A DNA stretch of 64,000 nucleotides from Setoptus koraiensis. Its lineage: Eukaryota > Arthropoda. The stretch covers positions 3,844,001-3,908,000 of the forward strand of contig CM106586.1 of the NCBI GenBank assembly GCA_048013815.1. Direction: 5' to 3'. The notes under the pieces were generated by a model, which was given only the letters and a program-made list of their open reading frames with translations, did not search any database and was not told where the DNA came from. Positions 1 through 14,300 of this stretch are shown here, one piece after another. The stretch's first letter is position 1; every line of letters starts with the position of its first letter. The translations under genes were made by a program, and so were the position numbers.

Positions 1-170
1 CAACGAAAAATGAATGAGTTTTAGAAGAGCAACGACAACAACGTCAATTGCGGAACAAAAAGATTATTACTTTTGACTTTGTTCGACAAAACATTGAATA
101 TTACAACAATAACTAGTATTGCAAGATTGTGGATTGTGTGAATTTGGCCAGCAGCAAATTAATTGGCATC

Positions 171-1027
171 ATGAGTAAAAATCAACAAGAAACAACAGAC
201 TTGGAAGTTATTGGTTGCGGCGATAAACGATGTGAGCCGGCATCAAAAGATTTGCAAGCCACATCAACAAATATTTCGACACAGTCAACGTCAGTGAGCG
301 AGACAATAATGCCATCGCAAGATAATGTGTCGTTGAATGCCGATGCCCCATCTAATAATGCAAACAACGAAGTTTCTTGTATTAATACCAAAAACAAAAA
401 CAATTCTTGTGCTCAAAGAAAGATCAATAATCATCAAAGCAAATCTAGTCAACAGGATCAAGCTCGTGGACAATCACAGGCTAAAGATTACAAACATACT
501 AATAACAGTGTGGCTCGCGGATATCGTGAAATAACCAGTATGCAACCAGAAGAAAACCAACGATTCAACGAACAGTATTCAATGGCCAGTAGTGGCAGCT
601 TAAACAATAGTGCTGCCAGCTCTATTGAGGCAACAAACATGAATTCTTATCCAATTTGTAGTGTAGATAATTGTAACAATGATGATTTAATGCTGGGATA
701 TAGCGACAGTTATATTATAAAAAATAGAAATAGAAGAAATAGAAATAGTAGTATTATTAGAGACATTAGTAATAATAGTAGACAATTAGTATACAGAAAT
801 AATAGTAACAACAACATAACAATCAATAGCGATGAGACACAATCAATCACTACTGCAACAACAGCTTCAAATTCTACCCTCAACAATAGAAGAGATCAAA
901 TGATGAACGACTCTCAACGTCAACTTGACCCTAATAATCCATACCCATTATATGCTCCAATAACATTCTGTTGTTTAGATCAAGTGTCTAAACCTCGCAG
1001 TTGGTGCCTGGCCATCGTCTCTAATAA
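171..1027 (+). CDS. Cav3 exon 1: cytosolic N-terminus
   Basis: This exon encodes about 285 residues of low-complexity Asn/Ser/Gln-rich sequence ending in a conserved Cav3 segment: [12 protein letters not shown] followed by [13 protein letters not shown], which matches the vertebrate PRSWCLRTVCNP just before repeat I S1. The open frame begins earlier, but the first ATG after an in-frame TAG at 114-116 is at 171, so that is the chosen start. The frame stays open past 1027 to 1115, but the conserved alignment stops at 1027 and resumes with WFERISM at 22209. The 5' leader (1-170) contains other ATGs out of frame. Function of the N-terminal tail is not known from sequence. Confidence 0.85.
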
Positions 1028-4000
1028 ATATCCTGCCTATTCAACACACAAACAACAGATTTCTATTTCCGAATCCCACTCACACAAAATCCATGAGAGA
1101 TCCATAACGGGCTAACAAGTAGCGACGACTACGAGGAACCGAGTAAGATATACAAATTAGCAGCTTATATCCGGCATGTACAAATTTGCAGTGGCAAACA
1201 TTCGTATCTCGTATTTCGTATGTCACATCTCGTACCGCATAAAAGTTTTACCTTTTTGTGATTGGTGCGTTTAGAGTTGATATACTTTTCGCCAATTACC
1301 TTTATCTGACAAACGAATGAAAGCACGCGATCGTTATCTTAGTGTGCCTGTCCGCGAGATGGATATCGATTCATCTTTTGTTATCTCTGCATGATTGGTG
1401 CATGTTGAACATACAAAAGTAAGAGTTAGCGGTGAGAATATCTTGTTATAAGTGTGTGTCTTTTTGACCATTGCGATCACAGGTCGCACCCGTTGGGGCC
1501 CCGTCGCTGCCGGGCCGGTCCGGTCCGATTTGGTTTTGCTCGGGCGCGAGTCGCCAGTTTACTGGCTGTGAAACGAATGAGCCAGCTCACTGAAGCTGTT
1601 GATCTTCTGATTGGCTCGCTGTGATTGGCTCGCTGTGATTGGCTCGCCTAGCAACGCCAGTGTTAACGCCAGGGGCCCATTGTACAGTGTTGCCAAATTT
1701 GAAATCGCAGTCACATAGTGCATGTGTATTTGTGTATTTGTGTTGCTCATCACAAATACACATGACGCCACACATAACTGTCGCCGACACGTGATTGCAA
1801 GTCCAACAATGTTGCAGACAAGATACAACGGAGCGCCTCGATGACACACATGATTGTTTGATTTGTTGATTGTGGCTGGCATTTGAAGCAGAAATTATTT
1901 GATTAGCTAGTCGGGAGTCAACTGGCTAACAGCCGACGTGCCACTGTGAAAAGGAGCGTAAAATTAGCACGAAAATGGGGCCCAACTTTTGCAGCCCAGT
2001 TACAAAGTAACGGCTTTGTTGCCGCTGTTGTTGGGCACTGAAACAATGGGTTCGAGCATAACGAGGAGAGCGCATTTCGTCGGATCGGGATCAGTTGTGT
2101 GGCAGGGCGTTTGTAGCGGAGCCCCAATCAATTCAGGCAGGCCATGTTTGCCATTGGTTATGGTCGGGAGCTGTGTCTGGGGCCCGCTCGCCGGCTGGCA
2201 ATGCTTCGTGGGCCGCCGGCGAGCTGTGTGCGCACCTACGGCGGCTCAACTTTAAGTTATTTTTTGACACTCTTGTTAAAAGTGTCACGGTGTGTTCGCG
2301 ATGTCAAAATTGACAACTCACTAACACTGGCTGCGCCAGCCCGTGCCGTTGCAAGTGGCAAGTTGCGAGTTGTGTAAGTTTGCGCGACATTCGGCTACGC
2401 GGCAGCCTCGCCAGCGAACAAGGTGGCTTAAAAAATGTAGTTGTCGGTGGCAAGCGACAAGCGTGTTGGTATCATATACACAAACACCCATTGTGTGTAT
2501 ACTTGTGTTTAGCATAACCAATGAAGCATCAACAAATTGTTGTCGTTGTTGTTGTTGCTGGAATGTTGCGATTGGAGCGGGGCGCAATGTCAGCCATCTA
2601 ACAGGCGGGCCCCATCGCCTGTTAGACGCCTGCCAGATAAGTTGGCTGGCGGGGATAAAAAGCGCGCGCGCGCTCGAGAGACATAAAAAGGCGAACACAA
2701 ACGAGTGCAAATTGCAAACAAGTGGGTACGTTACGTAACAACTCGCCTCCATCGTGTGACATCGTATGTCCGTTACGCAGTACGGCTGTACTCGTGTCAT
2801 CTCGTTGCGTCGTTGCTTTGCTCGTGCCGGCCGACAGTGTCCTTGTCGTGCATGTTGTCGGTGTGCCGGTGTATGTGACACCCCGCGCTGGTGCCCATGT
2901 CTTGCGTGGTCTCGATTGCGCCGTCAGTGGAATGGATTTTAGAATGGCTGTTATGGTTTAGTTGTCGTGGCTGTTTGTCGACGTGGCCAGAGTTGCGCAA
3001 CCATTTATTCACGAGCGGGGCCCCCGCACAACAAGCTCTCGTCAGTGAGCACCTTGCAGCGGGCAGCTTGTAATCACATGTTAATGCGAGTCGCTGGCCG
3101 AACTTGTTGTCGAGCGACTGGCCGCCACATGATGATGATGATTGCGTGGCGCCTCGCAACAGGATATACAGATTATGTGCGGCCGCTGTCCTGGGGCCCG
3201 GCTTTGAGGCCCGCCGGTGGGCAGCGGCCAGTGGGCAGCGGGCAGCGCGCTGGCGGTTGTTAGAGAGCAACAATAACAACAAAGCTGACACCATTGTTGA
3301 ACTTCAACGGAGCGTACATAACTCGTTTTATCCGCTCGCGCTCTCTTACATCATCTTGCTGCTCATGGCTCTTGCTGCTCGTGGCCATAATGCACACTGA
3401 CAACTGCTACTGGCGCTACTTCATAACGGCAAATGTCACCTAAATTTCAATACCTCAAGTGTGTTGGGCGCAACTGTCGCCTTGCGCTGCCAGCGCAAAT
3501 TATATCGCTGTTAGCTGCTGGCTGCCGGCCGCCGGCCGCGGCCCCAAACCGCGTAAATGAATCAAACCGCCACCGCTGCCCATTCTATTATTCTAGCGCT
3601 AGTATTATTCTAGCGCTAGGTAGTTTCATCATCATCATCATTGTTGTCGCCGTGGTCGCCGGACAAGCTGGCAGAGGCTCGCAGCGGGCCGGCACAAGCA
3701 GACTGCGCCCCCGAACTGACAGTGACGCCGACGCCGACACGCACTGACACACCGGCCAGGATAAACGCTGATGATGGCTGCGGCCCACGCCTCGAGCTTC
3801 CTGTTTCTGAGGGCTGCCGGCTCGCGCCCAGCCCGCGTGCGACTAGCGAAAGTGAGCCCCCCCCCCCCCGAAAACATGCGCATCAATCTGGGCAGGCGGA
3901 TTCGGGCAAGATGATGACGTTTTCTTGTGCTGTCGCTACGTCGTGCATCAGCCCTGTCGAGCTCGTTCCCCCGCATCGAGTGCCGCGCCGAGACGCTGCT

Positions 4001-5268
4001 CGTTGCGATGCGGCCAATCTGATAAGTGGGCCCGCCACGCTACGCGCCATGATGAGCGACCGACCACAAAAAACAAGCCAACGCTAATGATCGCCGCCTT
4101 ATCACTTCCTATCCGAGCCGCTGTCTGGCTGGCGCGCTGGCTGGCTGGCATGCACCGAGGGCCCCGAAGTGGCCTGGCGGTGCGCGGTGCATGGTGCAAA
4201 TTCGCTGAGTTGGGGCGCTCGCCGAGCGCAACCAATCAAACGCTTTTTGTGTGTTCGCAAATTAGTATGATCATCATGACACCAGGCTATCGATTAGGTG
4301 ACTAGCTCTGTATACAGCCCAGAGACAGAGACAGCGTATAAACAACAAGCTCGTGTGCGAACAAGTGAAAGTCACATCACTGTCGCTGCTTATTGTTTAA
4401 CAAACACACACACACACTCACGAGTAACGGTACATAGCGACGTTACGTAACGACAATAAACGCTTGTTGTTCAACGCTTCGGCTTGTCGTTGGCCTCAGC
4501 TTGTCGTTGGGCTCAACTCACATTGGCTACGCCAATCAATGTTCACCATCATCAGCGTTGCGTAACCACAGTCGCGGGCCCCATTCACTCTGCAACTGGG
4601 GCCCGAGTTGCGCGGGCAGCGGGGCCCCAGTGGCAGCGGCCCAGAGGAAGTTGTCGTGAGTCGCTTGTTATCTCTAATTAAAACAAATAAATCTAGATAT
4701 ATCTCCAACAGGCGCCACTGTGTGCGCGTGTATCTAGATAAGACTCAGCGCCACAAACTTATCTATCCAGATACACGCTGGCTGCAACTACGTACAATGT
4801 ATTTAAATTAAAGCGGCCGAGTAGCAGCAGCTTAAAACTGGCACTACAACTAAGTGCTTATCTCACTCAGCCAGCAGCACTATTATTAGAAATGGGCCAA
4901 TCATTGGCACTGGCACGCAGTTTAATAGTGGCACCAGTTTAGTTGGCTGGCTTGGCGTTATTTGGCAGCAAAATGGCTGGCCATTTTGCTGCTAACTAAC
5001 GCCACACAAAACAATGGGGCCAACAACTTGTTTTGGCGGCGGCGGCGGCGGCCCCATCAAGCCAGAGCGTGCACATTGATTGGCAATCTTACGCAATAAT
5101 AATAATAATAATAATAGCAACACAGCGACAATAATGACAGCCAAAGCCATGTCGACACGACGCTAATTGTTGTTGTATTTTGTGCCATGTTCTCTCTATC
5201 TCTTTAGCGGCGCCCCTCTGCCGCTTCGTCGTCGTTGTTGTTGCTGTTGTTGTTGTTGTCGTTGTTGC

Positions 5269-5307
<39 letters not shown>

Positions 5308-8300
5308 GGCGCCAGCGACATTAGCTAATATTTTATTTTTATTATTATATACGTATATCCGCCGTTGGTTGCAGCGACATTGCATGGCTTTTTACGTTGT
5401 GAGTGGCTGACATCGTTTGCAGGCCAAACGTTTTGTTGGCCAGGGAGCCCCATGGCAGCGCTGCTGGCGCTGTTAAACGGGTAAATCGGTTAACGGTAGA
5501 TAGGGCCATCAAAATTACATAAAGTATCCGGCTGGCGCTGGCCCGCCTCTTTGGCGCTGGCTGCTTGGCCTATTAATCTCGGCTGATACCGATACCGGTG
5601 CAATAGTGTGGAACGCGGGCCATTGTTGCGCGGACATTGTTGCGCGGACATTGTGCCGCCATGCATCGGGGCCGCCGGGCTCGCTGGCTCATCGGTCAAC
5701 CAACAATTTACTTAGGTTAGTTGTCTTGTGAGCGCGACAACTGTAACTGCTGGTTTTAGCCCATTTGCAACAACAAATGGGCCCCGCGCAATCGGATACA
5801 ACTGCGAACCGGGCGCCATAGTTTGGCCTGGCGAAATTGGCCCCAACAATGGCAGCACCGTCGGCACCGTTGGCCGCAGCTTGGCAAAATTGGCAAAATT
5901 GGGGGGCGCCAACTTAGTTGAACTTGTGCGGCTACGTGCAAATTATTGAACACACGCCATCGATAAGTACACATGCACACACAACGGTATAAAATGGCAT
6001 TATCTGGCCCTGTCCACAGACAGATAAATATGTATTCATTCACTTGCGTGACTGGCCAATGTCAGCACTACCGACTCTCAGTGGTGCCGTCGCAATGTCG
6101 CAACGCAACGGGGCCCCAACCGACACAACGGCGACCGACACAACGGCGACCGACACAACTGCGACAGACGTAACGGCGACAGATATAACGGCAACACGGT
6201 GAGCAGCAATCTGCACATTGGATCTATATGATGGCGATGATGCTGATGGTGATGATATAAAAGTTGCGGATTATGCACACAATGGAGCGGCGGTGATCGA
6301 TGCTACATCAAGTGTAACAAATTATGCCTCCCCTGCATGTTTATTGGTCGCTTGCCGTCTCATTCTCGCTGTCGTCGGTTGTTGCTGGTTGTCGTCGGCT
6401 GTTGCTGGTTGTCGGCGGTTGTTGTCGCTGGTCGTTGGTGTCGTCTGTGGCTTGTCTGCCGAGCAGTCGGCACGGTTAGTCAGTGCCAGACAGTCGGTCG
6501 ACAGTTGGCCAGTGGGGCCTGTTTAGCGGGCCGGACAAGGACAAGTGACGCGTGGGAGTAGGCGCACCGGCGCCAGCAACGCCAACTCTTTGCATCTTTG
6601 CAGATTGTATATTGTGAACCGGCGAAATATACACTCTGCAAACAGTGCGTGCGTGCGTGTGTGTGTGTGTGTGTGTGTGGGTGCCCCGGTCGTCACCTAT
6701 GTAATGTTGCTATTATCATGATAATGGCGCACGCCGAGATGACAAGCAGAGATAGCGTCGCATGAGAGCAACAAGAAGAAGCCCAATAATAACACCGTCA
6801 GACCGGGCTACCTGGAATGCGGCTTCCGAGTAGCAAGGTGAGCCTCGTTGGCCAGCCTTGTCGGCTGTGAACGGGGCCCCAGTTGTGAGTCGCTTGTGAC
6901 GCAGCTTGCCAGCGACGATGGCTCGCAATCACGCTCAATGACTAATGATTGGCCCAATGATTCAATTGGCTGCCGATGAGTGCTGATTGGCAGCTTGCGC
7001 ACCGGCGACACCAAATCAATAATTGATTATGCTGCACAAAATAACAAGTTACAGCGCAGTTTACTGTTTGGCGAGCCAAAAACGGGCGGCCAGCCCCATT
7101 CGCAAGTCGATATTCACAACTTGTGAATCACAAGTTGATATTCACGAGCGCCTCCATTAAATTGCAGCGGCAGCCGCAGCAACGGCAGTTGCGTTTACAA
7201 ATGATGCCAAGCCAATCTAATGATTGCTCGTTGCCTCTCGGACCGGACAGTGGGCGCCCGCGAACCCGCGAATCCGCAAACCCGCAAACCCGCGAACCCG
7301 CGAATCCGCAAACCCGCAAACCCGCGAACCCGCGAACCACCCGGCACACAAAGGCCACTGTGAGGCCCTTTGTGTCGCTGTTGGCGCGGTGCGGCGAGCC
7401 GTTTGGTGGGGCCGCTGTTGCGTCAGTAAGATCGACTGTTACAAATTGAAACGCCTCCGTGTGCGTCGGGGCCAATCATTTGTTGGGGTCAGTAAAATTG
7501 TGCGCTCGTAGGAGTGATTACCCCGGGTCCCGGCTGGCGGCAGCGCCGAGGCTCGCGGCCAAAATGGGCGCACGTGTATCGGTTGATGTGCGATACCGAT
7601 ACAGGTATGCATATGCCTGCGAATGTAAGGTATGCATGCGTTCACACTGTGCACCTCACAGGTAGCAAGCTTGATGGTTGAGCGCGAGCGAGCATCGCCA
7701 GATAACCTGGCACCGGAGCATTAAAAAGCGCAAGACCACAGAGGCAAGACGATTGTGCGTGTTCATCATTGTGTTATTATTTAAATTATCCAGAGCTCAT
7801 CATATAACGGGCTGCGAGAGCTACCATCAGCGCAATAGGGGCCCCTTGGCTGGCTGGCTGGCCGGCCGAGAATAAAATGAGACGAGACAAGATTTGATGC
7901 AATGAGATGGCTGCTCTCTGCTGCCGGTCGGTCTTGGTTTGGTTGGCAAGCCGGCGAGATAGGGTGATACGAGACGTAACGAGAACGAGAACAGGTGCGC
8001 CAAGTAGTAGTGCGTGGGGGCGCCCAACGCGACACTGGCTTCCATTATCAGTTTGTGAATAGACGACGGGCACAGAATAGAATAGGACAAGGTTGCGCCA
8101 TTGTGGCTCCATTATGACGTTGCGCCAGCTAAACGGATAATACACCATTTAATACGAGCGCCACCTTGCCTCGGCCGGTTCCCCCGGCTCGGCTAAGTGT
8201 GTGTGTGTGTGTGTCGCCATTTGAGCGTCGCCGACTCCTCGCAACGTCGTGCCAGCAACTTCTTTTGCTGACGGGCGGGCGGGCGTGCGCGCCAGCTAGC

Positions 8301-11300
8301 CGGCCATGCCTGGCTAGCTTGCCAGCGAGCGGGGCCCCCCGCCCACAGGCAAGCTCGTAAAGGGGCTCCAGCGGCCAAATATCCATGGTAATAGTGCTGT
8401 TATTTAACATTGTGCAACAACGGATGTTTGCCGTTGCAATTCTTATTTAAATTTGTTGTTGTCGCGCGCACTATTTTGCAGTTTCTAACACAACTCGGCG
8501 CCAAAAGTGAGCCAGCCCCCATTTCGGCTGGCACACTTTCCGACAGGCCGCCGTCAGCTGAGTTTTCAACACTGAAATTCGCAACACTGGCCATTCCGAC
8601 AGCCAGCATTCCGACGGTGTGAATGTGTACGCCCACGCCGTGTAACAGTTGAACGGTTTGTTGTTGTTGCAGTCGTTGCAGTCGGGGGCTCACCTTTTAT
8701 CGTGTATCATTGTGCACCAATCTGGGCTGTTTGCGACCCGACGTTTGTGCGCCAACTCTCACCAGCCTTGCCAGTGTCGGGCGGCCCGGCAAGCCGCCGT
8801 CTGACGCCCGTTCGCCCGCCAGGTGAGTGTGTGGCACCCGAACGGGGCGCCATTGGGCCGTGGCTAAAGAATTTGTGTCGCGGCCTCAAGAGTCGCTGGC
8901 ATAACACACCACAATGTCGCTGGAAAACGGCAACATACAGCCGACGGCTCAACATTTTCATGCCTCATGACGCATGAGCCATTTATATCGCGAGCGGCGC
9001 TTGCATTCCGGCGGCGCGTTACCATTGGGCCCCAGCGCTTGCCGCACACGCACGCCAGGCCCAAAGTGGCGGGCCCGACAGTCACCTGACGGCCGAATTG
9101 TCTTCTGTTTGCCGGCCTAACCAAGTAGAAGATATTAGCCGACAGCAGCTAATCTGTGTCTCTGGCGCCTCTGCCGGCTATTACTGGCAGCATTATTATT
9201 TTTATTATGGCTCGATTGTCGATTATTGTTTGGGTGCGCGCCGATTGCATCACCTGGCCACTGGGCCATTGTTTGGGCCGTTATCACTCGTGGGTTTGGC
9301 CCGCTGGCTGCGACAACGACACCGCCAACAACAACGACAACACCAACACAAACAGCGGTCACTCTAAAGCTTATGCAAATCGTTTGCCCGCTTCACCCGT
9401 TCGCGCCCGGCGCCCCGCGCCGCAATATGTCGATTTGTGCGATTTGCGCGGATCGGCGGGATTCATTGTTGTGCTTGGTTGCTGGCATCGCCATTGTTGC
9501 CACTTCTCTCTGGCATATCTCAAGTGATGCGTACACCAGCAGCCGATGCTGATGATCGGCCAGCTCTGCGCCATTTATCCCATGGCGGCGCCAGCTTAGC
9601 TTGTTGGGCCGAACACGAGACAGATTTTTATTTCGCTTCTCTGGCCATCGGATTGAATTTAGCGCAACAATAACAATATGCAGCTCATCGATACTGTACG
9701 GGACACCGCTAGCGCGAGATTTCGTTAGAGCGGAATTCAGTTGCAGCGGATTTCTGTTGCAGCGGAATTCTGTTGGTGCGGAATTCTGTTGGCGCGGAAT
9801 TCTGTTGGCGCGGAATTCTATTGGAGCGGAATTCTGCTGGAGAGGGATGGGGCGCGCATTAGCGGAGCGTAGCCAGTCACCGTCAGCTGTGGCCCGTAGC
9901 CCATGCAAAGCAGATTATACGCAACACAACAAGCATGATGGCTCGTTGGACAACAACAATCATTAACCACACACCACTTACGTAACACCAGCGTTACGCA
10001 ACAGCCAGCCAGCCAGCCAGACTCGATATTACAGCGCGCTGTCTGTCTGGCTGGCTAGACCGTAAAAAGCCGTGCAAAGCGGAAATAGGCTAAATGAAGC
10101 AGAGAATCATTAGTGGCAGTGGTGTGGCTCGCGAGCTAAGCAAGCTCGCATCATCTGTGCAGAGGGGGCATCATATATACGCGCAACTTTGATACAAATT
10201 TCATCTCTTTCTTGTTGTCGATCATTGCATGTTGCAAACAAATTCGCACAAGTACGCACAATCCGTTTTAATTTCCATTGGTGCCCTTTCTACTGCTGTC
10301 AATGTCTAGTTTGCACGCCATTGGCGCTCGCTCAGCTCGCGGCTGCCTCGAGTCGAGTCGCCCCGATCGCGCCACTCGTATGGGGCCGTTCGTATGGGGC
10401 CGTTCGGGTCGGCCCATTCGGATCGAGCGCCCAAACGACGGCGCCAACTGGCGCCGCTGGCACGGTTGACACAGCGGGCACAGTTCACAGTGTGAGCGAG
10501 CGTTCGTGTGACCGTTGGGGCCAGCGTTTGGGGCGTTCGGGGCATTTGGGCAGTTCGGGCGTTGGCGGCGTCCGGGCGTCCGGCGCGACAAGCCGCAGCG
10601 GCGGCAATGGTGTTGTTTATCGCACTTCATTGGCCCACTCATTGGCCCACCTGACGCAATAAGAATATTGTAGAGCGAGGATTAGCTGACCAATGGTTGC
10701 GGGCTCGCTCGCTTGGCGAGTTGCCACGCGACAAACAGCGCGCGCAAAACAACAGCTCGTTTCGGCTTGTTGTGTGGCTATCGTCTTGCCAATTGGAGCC
10801 CCTCACTGGGGGCCACTCTGTTTGTTTCAAAACCATTCAAGCGAACAACACAAATCGAATTAGCCCGAGCGAGGGGCGCGCCACTCAAGCGGCCCAACGA
10901 CGCCAAGCGACAAGCCAACTCGCTGGGCACTAATTCTGGCCAGCCAGTTGGCTCGCTGGCCGCTTACATCATGTAAGTAGCATGTGAGGCCCGCTTGCGG
11001 GCGCCAGTGAGACCCGCGTGTAGGTGTGTTTACCTCCATTCATCATTTATCATCCATGGATCTGCGGCCAGCGGTCAGCCTATAGGCCCGCTGGCCAGAG
11101 CCAACTGGCGCCACTAGCCGCTCGCTGCTCGCTGGTGGCGCTCGCAACCGGAAGGGGGAAGGCAGCTCTCTGTTTATTGTCTTACATGTTGCAATCAACT
11201 TAACGCTTGCGCGAGCCACTCTGTGCAAGCTAACTGTTCTTGATATACTGATTGTTGTCGGTGTTGTTGTCGCCGCTGTTGGGGTTGTTGGCGTTGTTGC

Positions 11301-14300
11301 TGGTGTGAGGCCGTTCTTTTGTTTCGCGGTTCCTGGCGCGTCGGGAGTCGCGCGTCGGGAGTCGGGCAAACTGTGTGTGTGTGTGTGTGTGTGCGTGTGC
11401 GGCCGCTAACTGGCGGCCAGCGGGCGCCGCTTGAGAGAATTCAACTGCTGCCGACCCAATTGAGTTGTTGCCTCTCATTCAATTTGCAATTTATAAGTTT
11501 GAGCAGGCCCCGGCGCGCGCACCGTTAAGACACACACACACAATAGCCTGCGTGGCCTCGCCACAATCTAGATGTGGCTGACCTTATTATGGGGCCCGTT
11601 TGCGAGCCCCACTTTGTGTGCGTGTGTGCGAGCTGGGGGCAGCCCCAAGTTGCGCAGCAGCTTATGTTTGGCCAGTTGGGGCCAGTCGGGGCCAGTCGGG
11701 GCCGGTCGGGGGTGGGCAGGCCAGTAATTATATGTATAATGTTGTTGCTGTTAGATAAATCATGATTGAACGTATCAACAACTCAATTTGAGGCCCGCCA
11801 GCGCGCCGTCGTTTGGATTCTGTGCGGGGCTCGCTCTGTTTATGTGCCCTCTGTTTACATGCCCTCTGCTCACCAGCCCCTGCGGCTTACATGCCCGCCC
11901 TGTGGGGCCCGATTGTTCGGCCCACACCCCGACGCTCAGCCGATGTTCGCCACGGTCGTTATAGCGTCGTTGTGTGCCAGACCAATACCGAGACCGCAAC
12001 CGATTGCCCGAGCGCCGGACTGGCTGTCGCGCTAGCAGCTTTGCGGCCAGCAAGCGGCCCCCATTGTTACACCATTACTCGGGTCCGTTAGTGGCCCCGG
12101 AAGCTGGGCCGCTGTTTGATGGGCACGGCTGTTTGACGCAACAACAGCAATAACGCACTGTCTTGCTACAATTGCCGCTGTTGCTGTTGTTGCGGTTCGT
12201 GGCACACGAGCAATAATGGTTTAGCGGACGCATTTTGCACCGTCATCACCTTGAAATAATAATTAGTGGAGTCCCCGTGTCAAAAAAGATAAGTTGGTCG
12301 GCCATTACAATGCAGTGGGGCGACATGCATGCCGGGCATATGCAAATAAACTTTGACGCAGCGACAATAGTGCGACTGGACCAACTGGACGAGCCAACGC
12401 AAACACAATCAATGCCGCTCGCGTTGCGACAATCGCAAAGCCACTCAATTGAGTTGGCCACTCGGTCAATGTGGGGCCCACATTGAGCGTGCTTAAGTGT
12501 TTTTATGTGTAGCTCCATGTGGCCGCAAATCCGGCAAATCGCGAGCTAGCTAGCCGGCCGGCCGGCCGGCACAGCGAAGCAACGCGACAGCCAGATAAAT
12601 TGTGCAAAACAAACGACAATCAAGTGCCAGTATACTTGTGTTTCAAATCAGTTACTACTTCAGCCATGTTGACAATTTGATAAAAATACACACTCAAATG
12701 AACTGACCACCGCGGAGAGCTTTCGTGCGACTTTGCGACAATTTATGTTTCGGTTTGTGTGTGTGTGTGTGTGTTTAGTTGGCGCGACAACAAGATATGC
12801 GACACTTTGCGACACCATTTGTAACTGTCTCGTTATTTGTAGCGAACGTGGCGGGGGCGATTTGTGGCGCGGCTAAACTGTGCCGCCCGGCTGACTGGCT
12901 GGCTGGCTGGCTGACTGGCAAAAACATCGCAGAGCAAACATTGGAGGGGCTTTCATGGTTGCTGTTGTTGTCGTTGTTTTGCTGTTTATTGTTACCACAA
13001 TGGATAGTGGACGTAACTCTTCTCTTGTCGCGCCACCCAATACAAATCTCGTCATCGCCACAACGGCAGCGCCAACGACAGCGACAGCACCAACAAGGGG
13101 GCATAAATGTGTGCTTGTGACACATATAACTAACAACTGATGAATTGAGCCAACGAGCAAACAAGCGCCCAAACAGATAGCTGACCAGCGAGCGGCCAGT
13201 GGCGGCCAGTTTGGCCAAACTAACCGCCACTGGCGACTTATTGTGCGTTAAAATCACCACCAGTAACACAGCTACACCGAACAACAACAACAAATCAAAA
13301 TAAACTATGAAACCATAAACGGACACACAAAAGATGGATTTCTCGCTAAGGGGCCCCACATAAAAGCGCCTGGGCCACGCCAAAGGTATTGCGCCAAAGG
13401 CTGGCGAATGTAGCGGGCCTGTAGGCTGCACGAGCCGCGACTCGTGTAACACGAGCACACGAGCCGTCACAAAGTGAAAAGTGTCCTAAATGCGATGGCT
13501 CGAACACAAACACAATCGCCCTATCGTCCACTATTGGCAATTTATTTTGGCCAGCATAATTTTGGCTGGTTAGCAGTTATTTAAGACCGAGCGAAATCAT
13601 TTAGTGACCAGGCCATTAAACAATGACGCCACAGCCGCATAAATAACGCCCTCTAGCATTATTAACTACTATTCGGGGCCCACTATTTACAGTTGGCCCC
13701 GGCAAGCGGCGCTGGTCAGTTCAGCTAACTGGTCGGACTGCTCAAGCTCTAATCATTAGCTTAACTCGCTCATTGAATAAATAGCGGTCAGCGGCATGGA
13801 GGAATGCGCCCAAAAATAGAGCCGCTTATGCTGTCTACCGGGCGGCTAGGATTGATGGTCTGTTTCGTTAAGCCACTGACTTACTTTGGTGCTTTGCACT
13901 CTACCCGTCTCTGTATCTCTGTCTACTAGACAGTGTCTAGGTGCAATGCATCGGGTGCAGATTGCAACATAAAACAACACTTACAAGGGTCAATCTCTGC
14001 TCGACGCCAACGCTAACGAATGCTCGTCGCGAGGGATCACAACCCCTCGTTAAGTAGCCCTTGATCTGGCGAGCCCGCCAGCGAGTGCCCAGTGACATGG
14101 GGCCGCACTGGGCCCCAAATCACACACATACAGACGAACGCTATGGCACACAAATACTATCACACTCTATACTCGCTGGCAATGTGAGCGAGGCAAACAT
14201 GGCACTATTGCATTTCATCCGGTGCAGGTTGCTGTGTATATTTACTTTCGGCAATCGGTTGCAAGCAAAACATATACTTTCACGGTGAGAGGGTGAAAGG

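Noticed and set aside
129-170. Upstream extension of Cav3 exon 1 to position 129
   Set aside because: It would need GTG as start codon; the first ATG after the in-frame stop is at 171.
2321-2881. Long minus-strand frame in intron 1, and similar frames such as 9393-9908 and 12775-13470
   Set aside because: They lie in GC-rich DNA where stops are rare, contain simple repeats, overlap frames on the other strand and show no domain.
4954-5003. MicroRNA precursor
   Set aside because: The 4-nt loop and 23-bp arms are too short for a normal precursor; kept only as a hairpin.
7257-7341. Possible CRISPR array
   Set aside because: The repeats are directly tandem without unique spacers and the genome is animal.
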